Notes under the pieces: generated by a model | What the model was told of the DNA's origin: nothing | Seen by the model: only the letters and a program-made list of their open reading frames with translations | Databases searched by the model: none | Position numbers and translations under genes: made by a program | Part shown: piece by piece, positions 12,731 through 22,747 of the stretch | Layout of the letters: each line of letters begins with the position of its first letter | Position numbering within the stretch: position 1 is the first letter of the stretch | Source: Hevea brasiliensis | Taxonomy: Eukaryota; Streptophyta; Magnoliopsida; Malpighiales; Euphorbiaceae | Assembly: GCF_030052815.1 (NCBI RefSeq) | Contig: NC_079502.1 | Span: forward strand, 1,054,001 to 1,118,000 | DNA: 64,000 nucleotides | Direction: 5' to 3'

Positions 12731-14614
12731 ATGATATTTAGTACATCACCTACTTTGTTAGAGTATCATTTATCTATATCAACACTTATGAGAAACGCAA
12801 TAGACACTGATATGGTGTATAGGAGATGTATAGTTTACATTGGAGATATAGAATTAGCTATAGATCTTGTTTCTTTAGATATATTTGAGTTTAATGTGAT
12901 TTTAGGTATGGATTGGTTAGCCACTTATCAAGTTTCATTGGATTGTCATAATAAAGTTGTACTCTTTAAAATTCCTGGGGAGGTAGAATTTCAATTTCAG
13001 GAAGATCGTAGTATAGCCTCTAGTAATCTTATCTCAGTAGTGAGTGCTAGCCGATTATAGTGAAAGAGGTGTAAGGGGTATCTAGCTTATGTTAGAAACG
13101 TTCAGGTAGAAGGTGCAGGTTTAGAGAATTTTGCGTGATTAAGGAGTTTCCTAATATGTTTCCAGAAGATTTATCAGGTTTACCCCCGGAGCAAGAGGTA
13201 GAGTTTAGTGTAGACTTAGTTCATGAAACTGAGCTCATATCTATGCCACCTTATCATATGGCACCCGCAGAACTTAAGGAGTTGAAGGAGCAGCTACAGG
13301 ACCTACTAGATAAGGGGTTTATTCGCCCTAGTATTTCTCCATGGAGTGCTCCTGTGTTATTTGTCTGGAAGAATGATGGGTTTTTGAGAATGTGCATTGA
13401 TTATAGGCAATTGAATAAAGTGACTGTGCGTAATAAGTATCCTCTTCCACATATAGATGTCCTGTTTGACCAACTTCAAGGTGCAAAGTGTTTTTCCAAG
13501 ATTGATCTTCGATATGGATATTATCAATTGAGGGTCATGAAAGAAGACATACTCAAGACTGCCTTTAGGACTAGGTATGCACACTGTGAATTTCTTGTAC
13601 TGCCTTTTGGTCTTATCAATGCTGCAGCCGCTTTTATGGATCTTATGAATAGAGTTTTCAAGCCTTTCTTAGATCAATTTGTTATAGTGTTCATCGATGA
13701 CATTCTAGTGTACTCAAAGAGTAAAAAGAAGCATGAACAGCATTTGAGAATTGTCATTCAGACCTTGTGAGAACACAAGCTATATGCCAAGTTCTCAAAA
13801 TGTGAGTTATGGTTAGATAGTGTGGCTTTCCTAGGCCATACAGTATCTAAGGATGGGGTGTGCTTTGATAAGAAGAAAGTTGAGGCAGTGCTTCATTGGC
13901 CTAGACCCACAACTGTGTCAGAGATTCGTAGTTTCTTAGGTTTAGCAGGGTATTATAGACAGTTTGTTCAAGACTTCTCTCGTATTGCAGCACCTTTTGA
14001 CATAGAAGAATGTGAAATTTCAGTGGTCAGAGGCTTGTGAAAAAAGTTTTTAGGAGCTTAAGACTCGTTAATCTACAGCACCAGTGTTAGCCCTTCCGTC
14101 TGGATCAGGGGGTTATGCAATGTATTGTGATGCTTCTAGGATTAGTTTGGGATGTGTTTTGATGTAGCATGGACGGGTTATTGCATATGCTTCTCGTCAG
14201 TTGAAAAAGCATGAGCAGAACTATCCAACTCATGATTTGGAAATAGCTGCAGTAATTTTTGCTTTGAAAATCTGAAAGCACTATCTATATGGTGAGACTT
14301 GTGAAATCTTCACAGACCACAAAAGTCTCAAATACATCTTTGACCAACGTGATCTTAATCATAGGCAAAGGATGGATAGAATTGCTGAAGAATTATGATT
14401 GCACTATACAGTATCACCTTGGAAAAGCTAACGTAGTGGCTGATACTCTAAGCAGGAAGTCTTCTGGTAGTTTAGCCCATATATCTAGCAAGTGGAGGCC
14501 TCTGATTGGTGAATTACATAAGTTACTAAATTAGGGAGTAGAGTTTGAAATCTTATCTGGATCATTCTTAGCACATTTTCGAGTTAGGCCTATCTTGATT
14601 GATCGAATTAAGGC
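12731..14614 (+). pseudogene. Gypsy pol, first part: protease end, reverse transcriptase, RNase H
   Basis: 12731-13060 holds the ILGMDWL motif typical of the end of Gypsy aspartic proteases; the catalytic DSG-type segment is missing. 13135-13770 is the RT with [16 protein letters not shown] and the catalytic [10 protein letters not shown] box. An in-frame TGA (13768-13770) and later stops break it. 13822-14040 holds the FLGLAGYYRQFVQDFSRI connection block. RNase H remnants follow in 14041-14530 with further stops and a frame change ([21 protein letters not shown]). The frame is cut at 14614 by the duplication flanking the nested element and continues at 20925. Confidence 0.9.
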
Positions 14615-14619
14615 TGCTC
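14615..14619. repeat. Target-site duplication of nested element, left copy
   Basis: TGCTC, repeated at 20920-20924. Removing the segment between them plus one copy gives a continuous Gypsy pol reading frame at the RNase H/integrase linker, which supports the exact boundaries. Confidence 0.85.
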
Positions 14620-15060
14620 TGTCGCAAGGTATTTTATGGTCGTCTGGATGAACACTCACCGAAGTGGGAAAAAGTGAGGAGTCGCCACTTTAATTTTGAG
14701 GAAAATTAAAGAAAACCATTTGTACACAAAAAGATAAATTAAAAGAAACCACTTCGAAAACAGAGATTCTAGGTTCGGGGTCCATATACGGGCGGGGAAG
14801 GTGTTAGGCACCCCACCTCGTCCCTCTATGAGGGTAAACAGATTTAATATTATGCTATTTACAAATTAAAATCGGAAGTTAGGGGGGTTAGAATGATGAT
14901 GTTAATCCCTTTGATAAAAGGGAATATTTGATTTTTCACTATTTCAGGTTACCCATATACATAAGTACATGAGACGACCCTTAGTGAGTTGATGTTGCGT
15001 GTCAGTTTTTGTTTGGGGGGGGGGTTACTTTGCGTATTGTGCTATTTTAGTTTGGATTTG

Positions 15061-15702
15061 AGAAAATCCGGGTAAAGGCTTTTCCCAATCTCTGGGGATA
15101 ATTTATTTAAAGTTTGAATGAAGGATCTCGGATAAGAACTCTCCTTCGATCTCCACATATTTATTAAAATTTTGGTTTGAGAATCGGATAAGAACTCTCA
15201 TCCGATCTCTTTAAGCATTTATTAAAATTTTGGTTGAGAATCGGATAAGAACTTTCCTCCGATCTCTTTAAATATTTATTAAAATTTTGGTTGAGAATCG
15301 GATAAGAACTCTCCTCCGATCTCTTTAAAGTTGTTGTTTTTAATGGAGGATCTCGGATAAGAACTATCCTCCGATCTTCGCATATTTATTAAAATTTCGA
15401 TTGAGAATCGGATGAGAACTTTCCTCCGACCTCTTTTATTAAAAATTTTGATTGAGAATCGGATAAGAACTCTCATCCGATCTCTTTTATTAAAAATTTT
15501 GATTGAGAATCGGATAAGAACTCTCCTCCGATCTCTTTAGTATTTATTAAAATTTTGATTGAGAATCGGATAAGAACTCTCCTCCGATCTCTTTTAATAT
15601 GTAATTTTAGAGTTTTGATAAAGGATCTCGGATAAGAACTCTCCTCCGATCTCCTATTTGGTTTGGATGAGGATCAGGTAAGAACTCTCCCCCGACCTCT
15701 TG
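15061..15702. repeat. About 11-12 tandem ~55-bp repeats
   Basis: Each unit contains TCGGATAAGAACTCTCCTCC followed by GATCTC, then a variable AT spacer such as 'tatttattaaaattttg'. Spacing ranges from about 50 to 62 bases because the spacer varies. Within each unit TCGGA and TCCGA face each other about 12 bases apart, so every unit can fold into a small hairpin. The first copy (about 15069) is degenerate. Confidence 0.9.
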
Positions 15703-16282
15703 AAATTTAGTTACGATCGTATCGCGCGAGGAACTTACGCTAAGGGTTCTGGCATTCGAACACACTGGGAACCCGGATTAGGCTTCTTTTAACTCATTGG
15801 TACCTTGTGACTAGATAGGGGATACCAGACTGAATTTTACCTATCTCTTATGTGATCGCCTTACCAGTACCTTTCGGCAGGCAATACTCACTCTATTTCG
15901 TTTGCTAGTTTGAGATTCGATTTTACTCCGACTCCCCACCTTACCCAGACATCTTCTTGAGCTAGTCTAGTGGTTCGACCTCATAATTTTCTCTGATTTA
16001 TTATCCAAACTTTTATTTAAAGAAAATCTTGTGTTAAGATACAGTTACCAACATTTTATCAAACTACTTATACGTTACTCGGGACCAGAACACCTACATT
16101 TGAAAGTAACAAAGACTAACAGAAAAAGAATGAACTGATGAACAAAAAGTAAACTCAAGAATAACCTTCTTCGCGGGTTCTTTAACATAACATAAACTTG
16201 GTGAAAATTACGAACATGAATACAAAGAAAATACATAAAATAAAAACGAGCACTTAATAAAGCAGCGGTATAGGCACTCACC

Positions 16283-16712
16283 TGTAGAGAGTCGAATCTA
16301 TAGAACTAACTATGGAGTCACAAAATATAGTAGAGCTGCGTGTTGATAGCCCGGGGACTAATGTTCGCCTTGGAATGAAGAATACTAAGTTAAAATGCAG
16401 TTAAACCGAAATGACAACAACCGGGTTTGAATGAGGTTGAGCTTGGAAAATGAAAGTGGAAATGAAGACAAAACTGAAACTAAGAGAGGGTATCACAGAG
16501 TAATGAATGAACTGAAAATAGAGAGTTTCAGTATTCAATACCCTTCAAAGAAAATACTTTAGAAAACTGGTTTTTGAAGTTTTTTTTTCTATTTTTGAAA
16601 GCTTAAAAATAGCAGAGTAGCAAAACTGAATTAAGTTTCAGAGCCTTTCCACTATAGTCACCACCCTTTTTTCGTTTGTCCCCCTTCAACAGTTTTCATA
16701 CAGGTATTTATA
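16283..16712 (-). promoter_or_regulatory. Minus-strand TATA box and consensus 5' splice site inside nested element
   Basis: On the minus strand CCCTATAAATACC lies at about 16712-16702. About 420 bases downstream is CTACAG|GTGAGT, a near-perfect splice donor at about 16283/16282. The stretch between has no long frame. Together they look like a promoter with a non-coding first exon, transcribing leftward toward the element end. No matching acceptor was identified. This is inferred from motifs only. Confidence 0.45.
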
Positions 16713-18286
16713 GGGACCGGGTGCTCCCAATGAAGGGTTAGGATTTTCTTTGAGGGAGATGGAAGGTTTGGATTTTAAAGGACATGATCTGATGCTTGGA
16801 AATTAAAGAGAATCAAAATGAACGGCTGAGATCCTTTTCAGAATATTTGTCCATTCTCTTTTCTAATCTGACAGCTCAAAATTTTCTTATCAAGAGCGAT
16901 CCGAGGGTTGGGAATAAAAAGCGTCGGTCTTGTCATCTTCTTCTTTGATCCAAGGGCTCCGGACTTGTCCTTACAAGTAAGATCAACGGTGGAGATCGAG
17001 ATGTACAGGACTGCCATGACACGTCCTGCGCCTGTTAGTAATGTGGGCGATTCTGCAAAGGAGGCGTGCGGTGGAGATTTGATCTCGTCTGCAACGCTTT
17101 AACTATCTCGGCTCTGATTATGACGACAATTATTAGAAGTTGTCTTATTCTCCCCTTGCTTTTCGATCTCCTATTCCTTCCGACCTTCCTAATACGATCT
17201 TTTTCCGATCTCTCAAACCGAGCCCCCTCTCCCGATCTCTCCCATTCCTAAGTCTTTTCCTTTATCCGGGCTGGTTCAGTCAAAGCATTTATTCCTTCAG
17301 TTTTCGAGGCGTCCGCTTCATTTTCTGCTAGCAATAAATGCTCAGACCTTCTTTTTATATACCTTTAACGGGAAATCCTTCCGCATTTCATTTTCTCCTC
17401 TTTCTTTCTCACTTTTCCTATTCTAGTCGGTCTGGCCACAATCCGGCCATGGTAGCTGTTTTTGATCTTTTTTCGACTGTTCTCTTTATTTATCGACTAA
17501 AAACTTACGACCCCGGTGATCAGAAAATCACGATGGCCACCTCTGATGACAGAGAGAGAATCGGACTAATTTACCTATCCAGATCGAGAATGTCGATCGT
17601 GTTGATCTCGAGTCGGTCGACCGATCTAATCGATGAACCGATTTCGGGCGAGAAGACTGCTAATTTTCCTCTTATCATTGGTGACTGCCCTTCAAAGTTC
17701 ACTTGGCTCCTCACCACATCGGGTGTCCCGACCGCGGCTCGGTTCCGAGCGATAACATTGACGATGACCTCTCTTATCCTCATGAGAGTCATAGTCACCC
17801 CATCTGAGCTGTACATCTATCCGATATCGATGGCTGGTTTCCTGATCAAACACGTCTTTTGATTCAGCCACGAGACTAGGCTTTGACATAGGTCTTTACT
17901 AGGTAGGATGTACCGCTGATCTCTAGAGATTGCCCAAATGATGTGATCTGACCTTTAATGTAATCCGATCTCTTGAGATCGCCCAAATGATGTAATCCGA
18001 CCTTTTGGAAATGAAATCTTATTTTGACAATTATCATTTTATTATTATTGCATTGGTTATTTTCCGATTTCTGATGTGTTTATCCGATCTAATTCCTAAC
18101 TGAATAGCCCTTAGCCGATCTATAATTCTAAACATCTACCTTAATCTGCCAGTCTTTAACCAGCCGATCTCTCCTTATTTAATTATGGAGTTTTCGGAAT
18201 ATTCGTGAGACGTGTCAGAAAAGCTGACGAAACTCGTTAACCGATGCGCTGCTTGGGGCACTGTGAGCATTAAATGCTCAGACTCG
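16713..18286. other. Central region of nested element, between the divergent promoters
   Basis: About 1.6 kb dense in CCGATCT/GATCT motifs. It includes a near-duplicate 'gagatcgcccaaatgatgtaatccgacct'-type repeat around 17925-18005. Open frames at 16908-17102, 17066-17331 and 17338-17862 are compositionally biased (Ser/Leu/Phe) with no domain I recognise; I do not call them genes. Confidence 0.5.
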
Positions 18287-18294
18287 TATAAATA
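18287..18294 (+). promoter_or_regulatory. TATA box of the gag-like gene
   Basis: TATAAATA followed by GGGG, 156 bases upstream of the ATG at 18450. The distance and the pyrimidine-rich leader fit a plant core promoter for the plus-strand gene of the nested element. Confidence 0.6.
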
Positions 18295-18449
18295 GGGGAT
18301 GGGTCAGCCAGTTGCTCTCTTATGTCATTTTCAGCATCTCGCGAGCGATTCCAAAATTCTCTCATTTTTTTAAGTTCTTCTGACACCGATCACACTCCGG
18401 TAAGGGTTTTGATCTTTCTTTTAGTTTAAATTTTCTCTTTTCTTTGAAA

Positions 18450-20286
18450 ATGAGAGGCGCCGAGGGTCAGAGAGCGGCGAGCCCCCCTTCCGTTCACGTC
18501 TCGTGGTCGTCAAATGAAGTTGAGGTGGTCGGACCAAGTGAGCGATCTGAACCTCCTATATCCTCCATTCCAGCCCGTGGTCAAGTGGGACCCTCTAGAC
18601 AAACGCATCCCTCAGGGAGAGAAAACCTTTCCGTGGATGAGCTGCCGTCAATCCTTCAAGAAACCGATCTGCAAACGTTTAGTCAAGAATATAACCTCTG
18701 GCTCGATTCATACGAACTTATTAGGTGTCATGGCGACCTCCGAGCCGATCACTTCTTCGAAGAAAATGATATGATCACGATATACGAAGAACAATTAAAA
18801 GCCGGGTTGCGGTTTCCTCTTGATGACTTCTTCAAGGAAGTTCTGAAATTCCACCAAGTATGTGTAGCTCAAGTACATCCGAACTCATGGCGGATTCTAG
18901 TAGCCTTTAGAGGCCTCTGCCGAGCTAAAGGACTCAGTCCAACAGCGAAGGTGTTCGTCGAGCTACATAGGCTAACTTGTCGAAAGGACGATGAGTATTG
19001 GTTCTTTCAGACGAAGCCGCATTGTGGGCTTTTTACCGATTTGTCTTCCTCATTGAAGAATTGGAAGAATCGCTTCTTTATTCTGAGGAGAAAGATTCCG
19101 AACGGTTTTGAGGGTTTCCCACGTAGCTGGCTGCATCTGGGCCCCTCACTTCCGAAGCGCATCACCCTGAATAGGGAAGAGGGCATAATGGCGATGGAGC
19201 TAAAAGATCAGGCGGCCACTCAGAAGTTCTCCTGTTTAGATGCGGTGACGGCCGAATTGCATCATTGGACAATGCAGCTGATTACCGGCGAAGAACGCGG
19301 ACTTCAGCTCTCTGACCTCGGCCTCGGTACTTTCTATTTCTCTGATCTTTGGGCCTTAGCGAACTCACTAACTTTTTCTTTGTACAGGCATGGCGAGCGG
19401 TGAGGCTTCCAAGGAGAGCCTAAAGGGAAAGAGAGAGGTCTCCAGAAAAGTGCGGGAGATGAAGCGCACCGAGGCCTCTCAGACGCTAAGGCACGATCCA
19501 GAGGAGATGCAGAGAGGCTCGTCTTGACCCTCGGGACCGCCGATCCCTGAAGTAGAAGTGATCCGGTCTCCTCCTCAACAAGAAGAACCGCCGCCTCCAA
19601 CGGTTGCTCCGAGTGCGGAAGGGGGTCCTTCCCAACCTCCTACAAGGACTCTTTCCCGCGACGCTCAAGTCCTGATTCACTCCCTGGAGAAAAACAGAAC
19701 TGTTCGAGAGAATCTGGGTTTGGCTAAGGTTTTGGGGGCCTCCATCTGCCTTCAGAAGGATCGAAATAGGCTGACCTCGAACAGTCTCGATGATATCCAG
19801 ACCCAGACTATGAGCCTAAGCATGGAGAGTTTGGTGAACCAACATATCGTCCAGAAAGAGGCTCATCATTTAAAGCAAGAGATCCAAAAGGTGGGTCAAG
19901 AAGCGGCTTCCGCCCGAGCTCAACTTTTATCTGCCCGAGAAAATATAGCTAAAATTGAGGGGCGGATGAAATTCTATGAGGATAAATTGGCCGAGCAGGC
20001 TCATGTTCTTGAAGAAGCTCGGGCGCTCCGAGCTGCTGATGTCGCTCGCCTCACTACAGAATTTAGAGCGAAAGAAGAAGAGGCAGTGACGAGGGAGGCC
20101 GGTGCTTATGTGCACGCCCACGGGGACCTTTTGGCCGAGCTCAAGAAGCGTTATCCCGAGGAGGACTTTTCCTGAATGGTGGACCTAGCTCCCCAAGACG
20201 AAGAGGATAGCGAGGAGGAGGCTGAGGGTGATAGAGAGGGTGAACAAAATGTAGAACAGGCTGGGGGTGATCCTTCAGCCGAATGA
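18450..20286 (+). pseudogene. Gag-like 'putative gypsy-type transposon' protein (Transposase_28-like), spliced, with two in-frame TGA codons
   Basis: Exon 1 is 18450-19326. A 61-bp intron (19327 GT to 19387 AG) is followed by exon 2 from 19388, joining in frame. Residues ~90-230 match the plant domain named 'putative gypsy type transposon': FPLDDFFKEVLKFHQ, VHPNSWRILVAF, a CRAKGLSPT block, then SLKNWKNRFF. Exon 2 encodes a Lys/Arg/Glu-rich linker, a Pro-rich segment and a long predicted coiled coil (about 19700-20130) ending in an acidic tail. In-frame TGA codons at 19525-19527 and 20173-20175 interrupt it; the frame then stays open to the TGA at 20284-20286. The domain's role is unknown; it is seen in gag-type ORFs of Tat-like and non-autonomous elements. 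Base use is GC-richer than the host DNA around it. Confidence 0.75.
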
Positions 20287-20919
20287 CTTATATTTTTTAT
20301 TTTGAAATGAAATGAAGTTCTTTCTTTTGTTCAATGACTTGATGAGATCGGAAAGAATCTAAATTGTATAAGCGCCTGACTGTCTGAACCAATTAGAACA
20401 TCAAACTTAAAAGTGATTATTAATCCAAGTATAAGAGGTCGTAAAAACATTGTAAGCATGAAATCGGCTGAGAACAAACACCAAACGGGACTTAAGATTA
20501 TTAAAATTAGAAACCTAATTTGAACACTTAAGGTCGAAAGCTTCATTAAACTGGATTAAAACCTTAACTTTATTAAACGATTATCCATAAAATTTTAAAA
20601 GGGAGATCGAAAATAAAAATGGATGGTACGAAGACCTAATGTTGGTTTGATTTCATTTGACGAGAGATCGGAAATGTGATTAACTGGCCAAGAGACTTAA
20701 TAATTGGTTCAAGAGATCGGTAGGGATTTGAGCGATACAGAAACTTGGTATTGGTTCGGTTTCTTTGGAGAGAGATCGGAAACGTGATCGTCTGGCAAGG
20801 AGACTTAGTGTCAATTTAGATCCCTATGAAGAGGGATCAGAAACGAATGGAGACTTGGTGATGGGGATCGATTTCAAAATTTATTGATTTTGGGGATCGA
20901 CCAAAATATGGTGTCGACA
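20287..20919. repeat. Right arm of nested element with iterated AGATCGG motif
   Basis: GAGATCGG-like motifs occur near 20343, 20604, 20662, 20711 and 20770, with variants at 20829, 20865 and 20893. The 20662-20829 group is about 50-60 bases apart. They are mostly in the orientation opposite to the GATCTC/CCGATCT motifs of the left and central parts. The last bases form the right terminal repeat. Confidence 0.6.
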
Positions 20920-20924
20920 TGCTC
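20920..20924. repeat. Target-site duplication of nested element, right copy
   Basis: TGCTC, pairing with 14615-14619; Gypsy pol resumes here. Confidence 0.85.
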
Positions 20925-22320
20925 ATAAGAGGGATTCTCAGTTATATAAGATTATAGATAGTATCCATCAAGGCCAAGCTCAAGGGTTCATGTTAAATGA
21001 TGATGGAGTTCTTTGTTATGGCATAAGACTTTGTGTCCCCAATGTTGATGAGTTGAGAAGAGAAATCATGGAGGAGGCACACCATTCTGCTTACATAGTA
21101 CACCCAGGTTCAACTAAGATGTACCATGATTTAAGGGAGCATTGTTGGTGGGGTGGCATGAAGAGGGATGTTGTAGACTTTGTTGCTAAATGTTTGACTT
21201 GTCAACAGGTTAAGGCAGAACATCAGAGACCATCTAGTTTACTTCAGCTGTTGCCTATTCCCAAGTGGAAGTGGGAGCATATTGCCATGGACTTTGTTGT
21301 GGGTCTACCTAGTACACGAGGTGATTATAATGCAATCTGGGTGATAGTGGATAGATTGATAAAATCTGCTCATTTTCTTCCTGTGAAGACTACATATGAC
21401 TTTGCTAAACTTGCACAGTTGTATATAGATAAGATTGTTAGTCTTCATGTTTGATCATAGTACTCAGTTTACTTCTCGATTTTGGAAGAAATTCCAAGAA
21501 GCTTTAGGAACACGAGTAGACTTTAGTACTGCTTTTCACCCTCAGACAGATGGACAGTCATAAAGGACCATACAGACATTAGAGGACATGCTTCGTGCAT
21601 GTGTTATGGATTTTGGTGGCTGTTGGGATCATCATTTGCCTTTAGTGAAGTTTGCTTATAACAACAGTTATCAAGCAAGTATAGAGATGGCTCCATATGA
21701 GGCATTATATGGTCGAAGGTGTAGGTCACCGATTTGTTGGGATAAAGTTGGAGAAAGAAGGCTTACTAGACCAGAGTTGATACAGTTAACTTCAGAGAAT
21801 GTTCGACTAATTCGTGATAGACTTTTGACTACCCAAAGTCGACAGAGAAGTTATGCTGACCCTAAGCGTAAAGATGTAGAGTTTATGGTTGGTGATCATG
21901 CATTTCTGAGAGTTTCACCTATGAAGAGAATCATGAGGTTTGAAAAGAAATTGACGCTTAGCCCTCGTTTTGTTGGTCCATTTGAAATTTTGGAGAGAAT
22001 TGGAGCAGTTGTTTACCGTTTAGCCCTTCCACCTGGTTTTGCACATGTACATCCAGTTTTCCATATTTCTATACTTAGTAAGTATGTATCAGATCCATCT
22101 CATGTTTTGCAACATCAGACTATACAATTTAAGGATGATATGTCATATGATGAGCAACTAGTAAAGATTTTATATCGATAAATTAGGAAACTCCAATCTA
22201 AGAAAGTGGCTTTGGTCAAAGTCTTGTGACATAATCACTCAAGTAGTGAGACCACATGGGAGGTAGAATCTGAAATGCAAGCCAAATATCCCCACTTATT
22301 TGATTCTTTAGGTTAGAATT
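20925..22320 (+). pseudogene. Gypsy pol, second part: integrase and C-terminal domain
   Basis: The integrase HHCC zinc domain is present at 21075-21215 (HHSAYIVHPG, then CLTCQQVK), followed by the core with the first catalytic Asp (AMDFVVGLP). The frame shifts around 21450 with loss of some bases. At 21561-21563 there is a TAA at the position where the family has its third catalytic acidic residue. 21588-22181 carries the remaining core and the GPFEILERIG C-terminal block. After a stop at 22179, a degenerate chromodomain-like stretch (ETTWEVESEM, then YPHLF) reaches about 22310. Non-functional. Confidence 0.9.
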
Positions 22321-22354
22321 TTGTCTGCTTAAATTCGGGGACCGAATTTCTTTT

Positions 22355-22365
22355 AAGGGGGGAAG
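22355..22365 (+). other. Polypurine tract of Gypsy element
   Basis: AAGGGGGGAAG directly before the 3' LTR, the expected plus-strand primer. Confidence 0.85.
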
Positions 22366-22367
22366 TA

Positions 22368-22698
22368 TGTGGAAACTCAATATTTATCTATTTATTTATT
22401 TTAATTATCTAACAATAATTTAAAATATTTATCCAAAAAAATAATAATAAAATAAAATAAAGAATGTTTTATTGGATGGCCTGTTTAATTATTCTTATAT
22501 ATATATATTATTTTCGAAATTAAATATACATCTATAATCTGAACAACCCAATTCAATAATAATTCTTATCCCATTCTACACCTAATAGAACTCTTGAAAT
22601 ATATATACCCTAATCATCTCTTCTGCTAAACTTTGCTCTCAAAACCTGTTTGTCACCTCATTTTCCTACCAAATACTCTCAACAGGTATTTTCATCAT

Positions 22699-22747
<49 letters not shown>

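Larger units (their letters stand above)
14620..20919 (+). mobile_element. 6.3-kb nested element of uncertain class with TGTCG..CGACA ends
   Basis: The element starts TGTCGCAAGG and ends GTGTCGACA, flanked by the 5-bp duplication TGCTC. The outer ~28 bases of each end form an imperfect inverted repeat: TGTCG, a 5-6 base spacer, TATTTT, then GGTCG on both strands. I found no second copy of either end inside, so there is no visible LTR pair, no primer site and no pol. Its start (GGAGTCGCCAC, then a 'gtgttaggcacccc'-type block at 14800) belongs to a repeat type common in eudicots. Contents: tandem repeats (15061-15702), a minus-strand promoter and splice donor, a plus-strand promoter, a spliced gag-like gene and an inverted-motif right arm. 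It could be a very long solo LTR, a non-autonomous TR-GAG/LARD-like element that lost an LTR, or a DNA-transposon-like element. Confidence 0.75.

Noticed and set aside
15061..15702. CRISPR-like array
   Set aside because: Repeats and spacers are both reiterated, the setting is a plant transposon, and there are no cas genes; it is a tandem repeat.
17338..17862. 174-codon open frame in the nested element
   Set aside because: Low-complexity Ser/Leu/Ile composition across GATC-rich repeats, an opposite-strand frame of similar quality, and no domain.
14620..20919. Simple call as an intact LTR retrotransposon
   Set aside because: No repeated termini, primer-binding site or pol could be found, so the class is left open.
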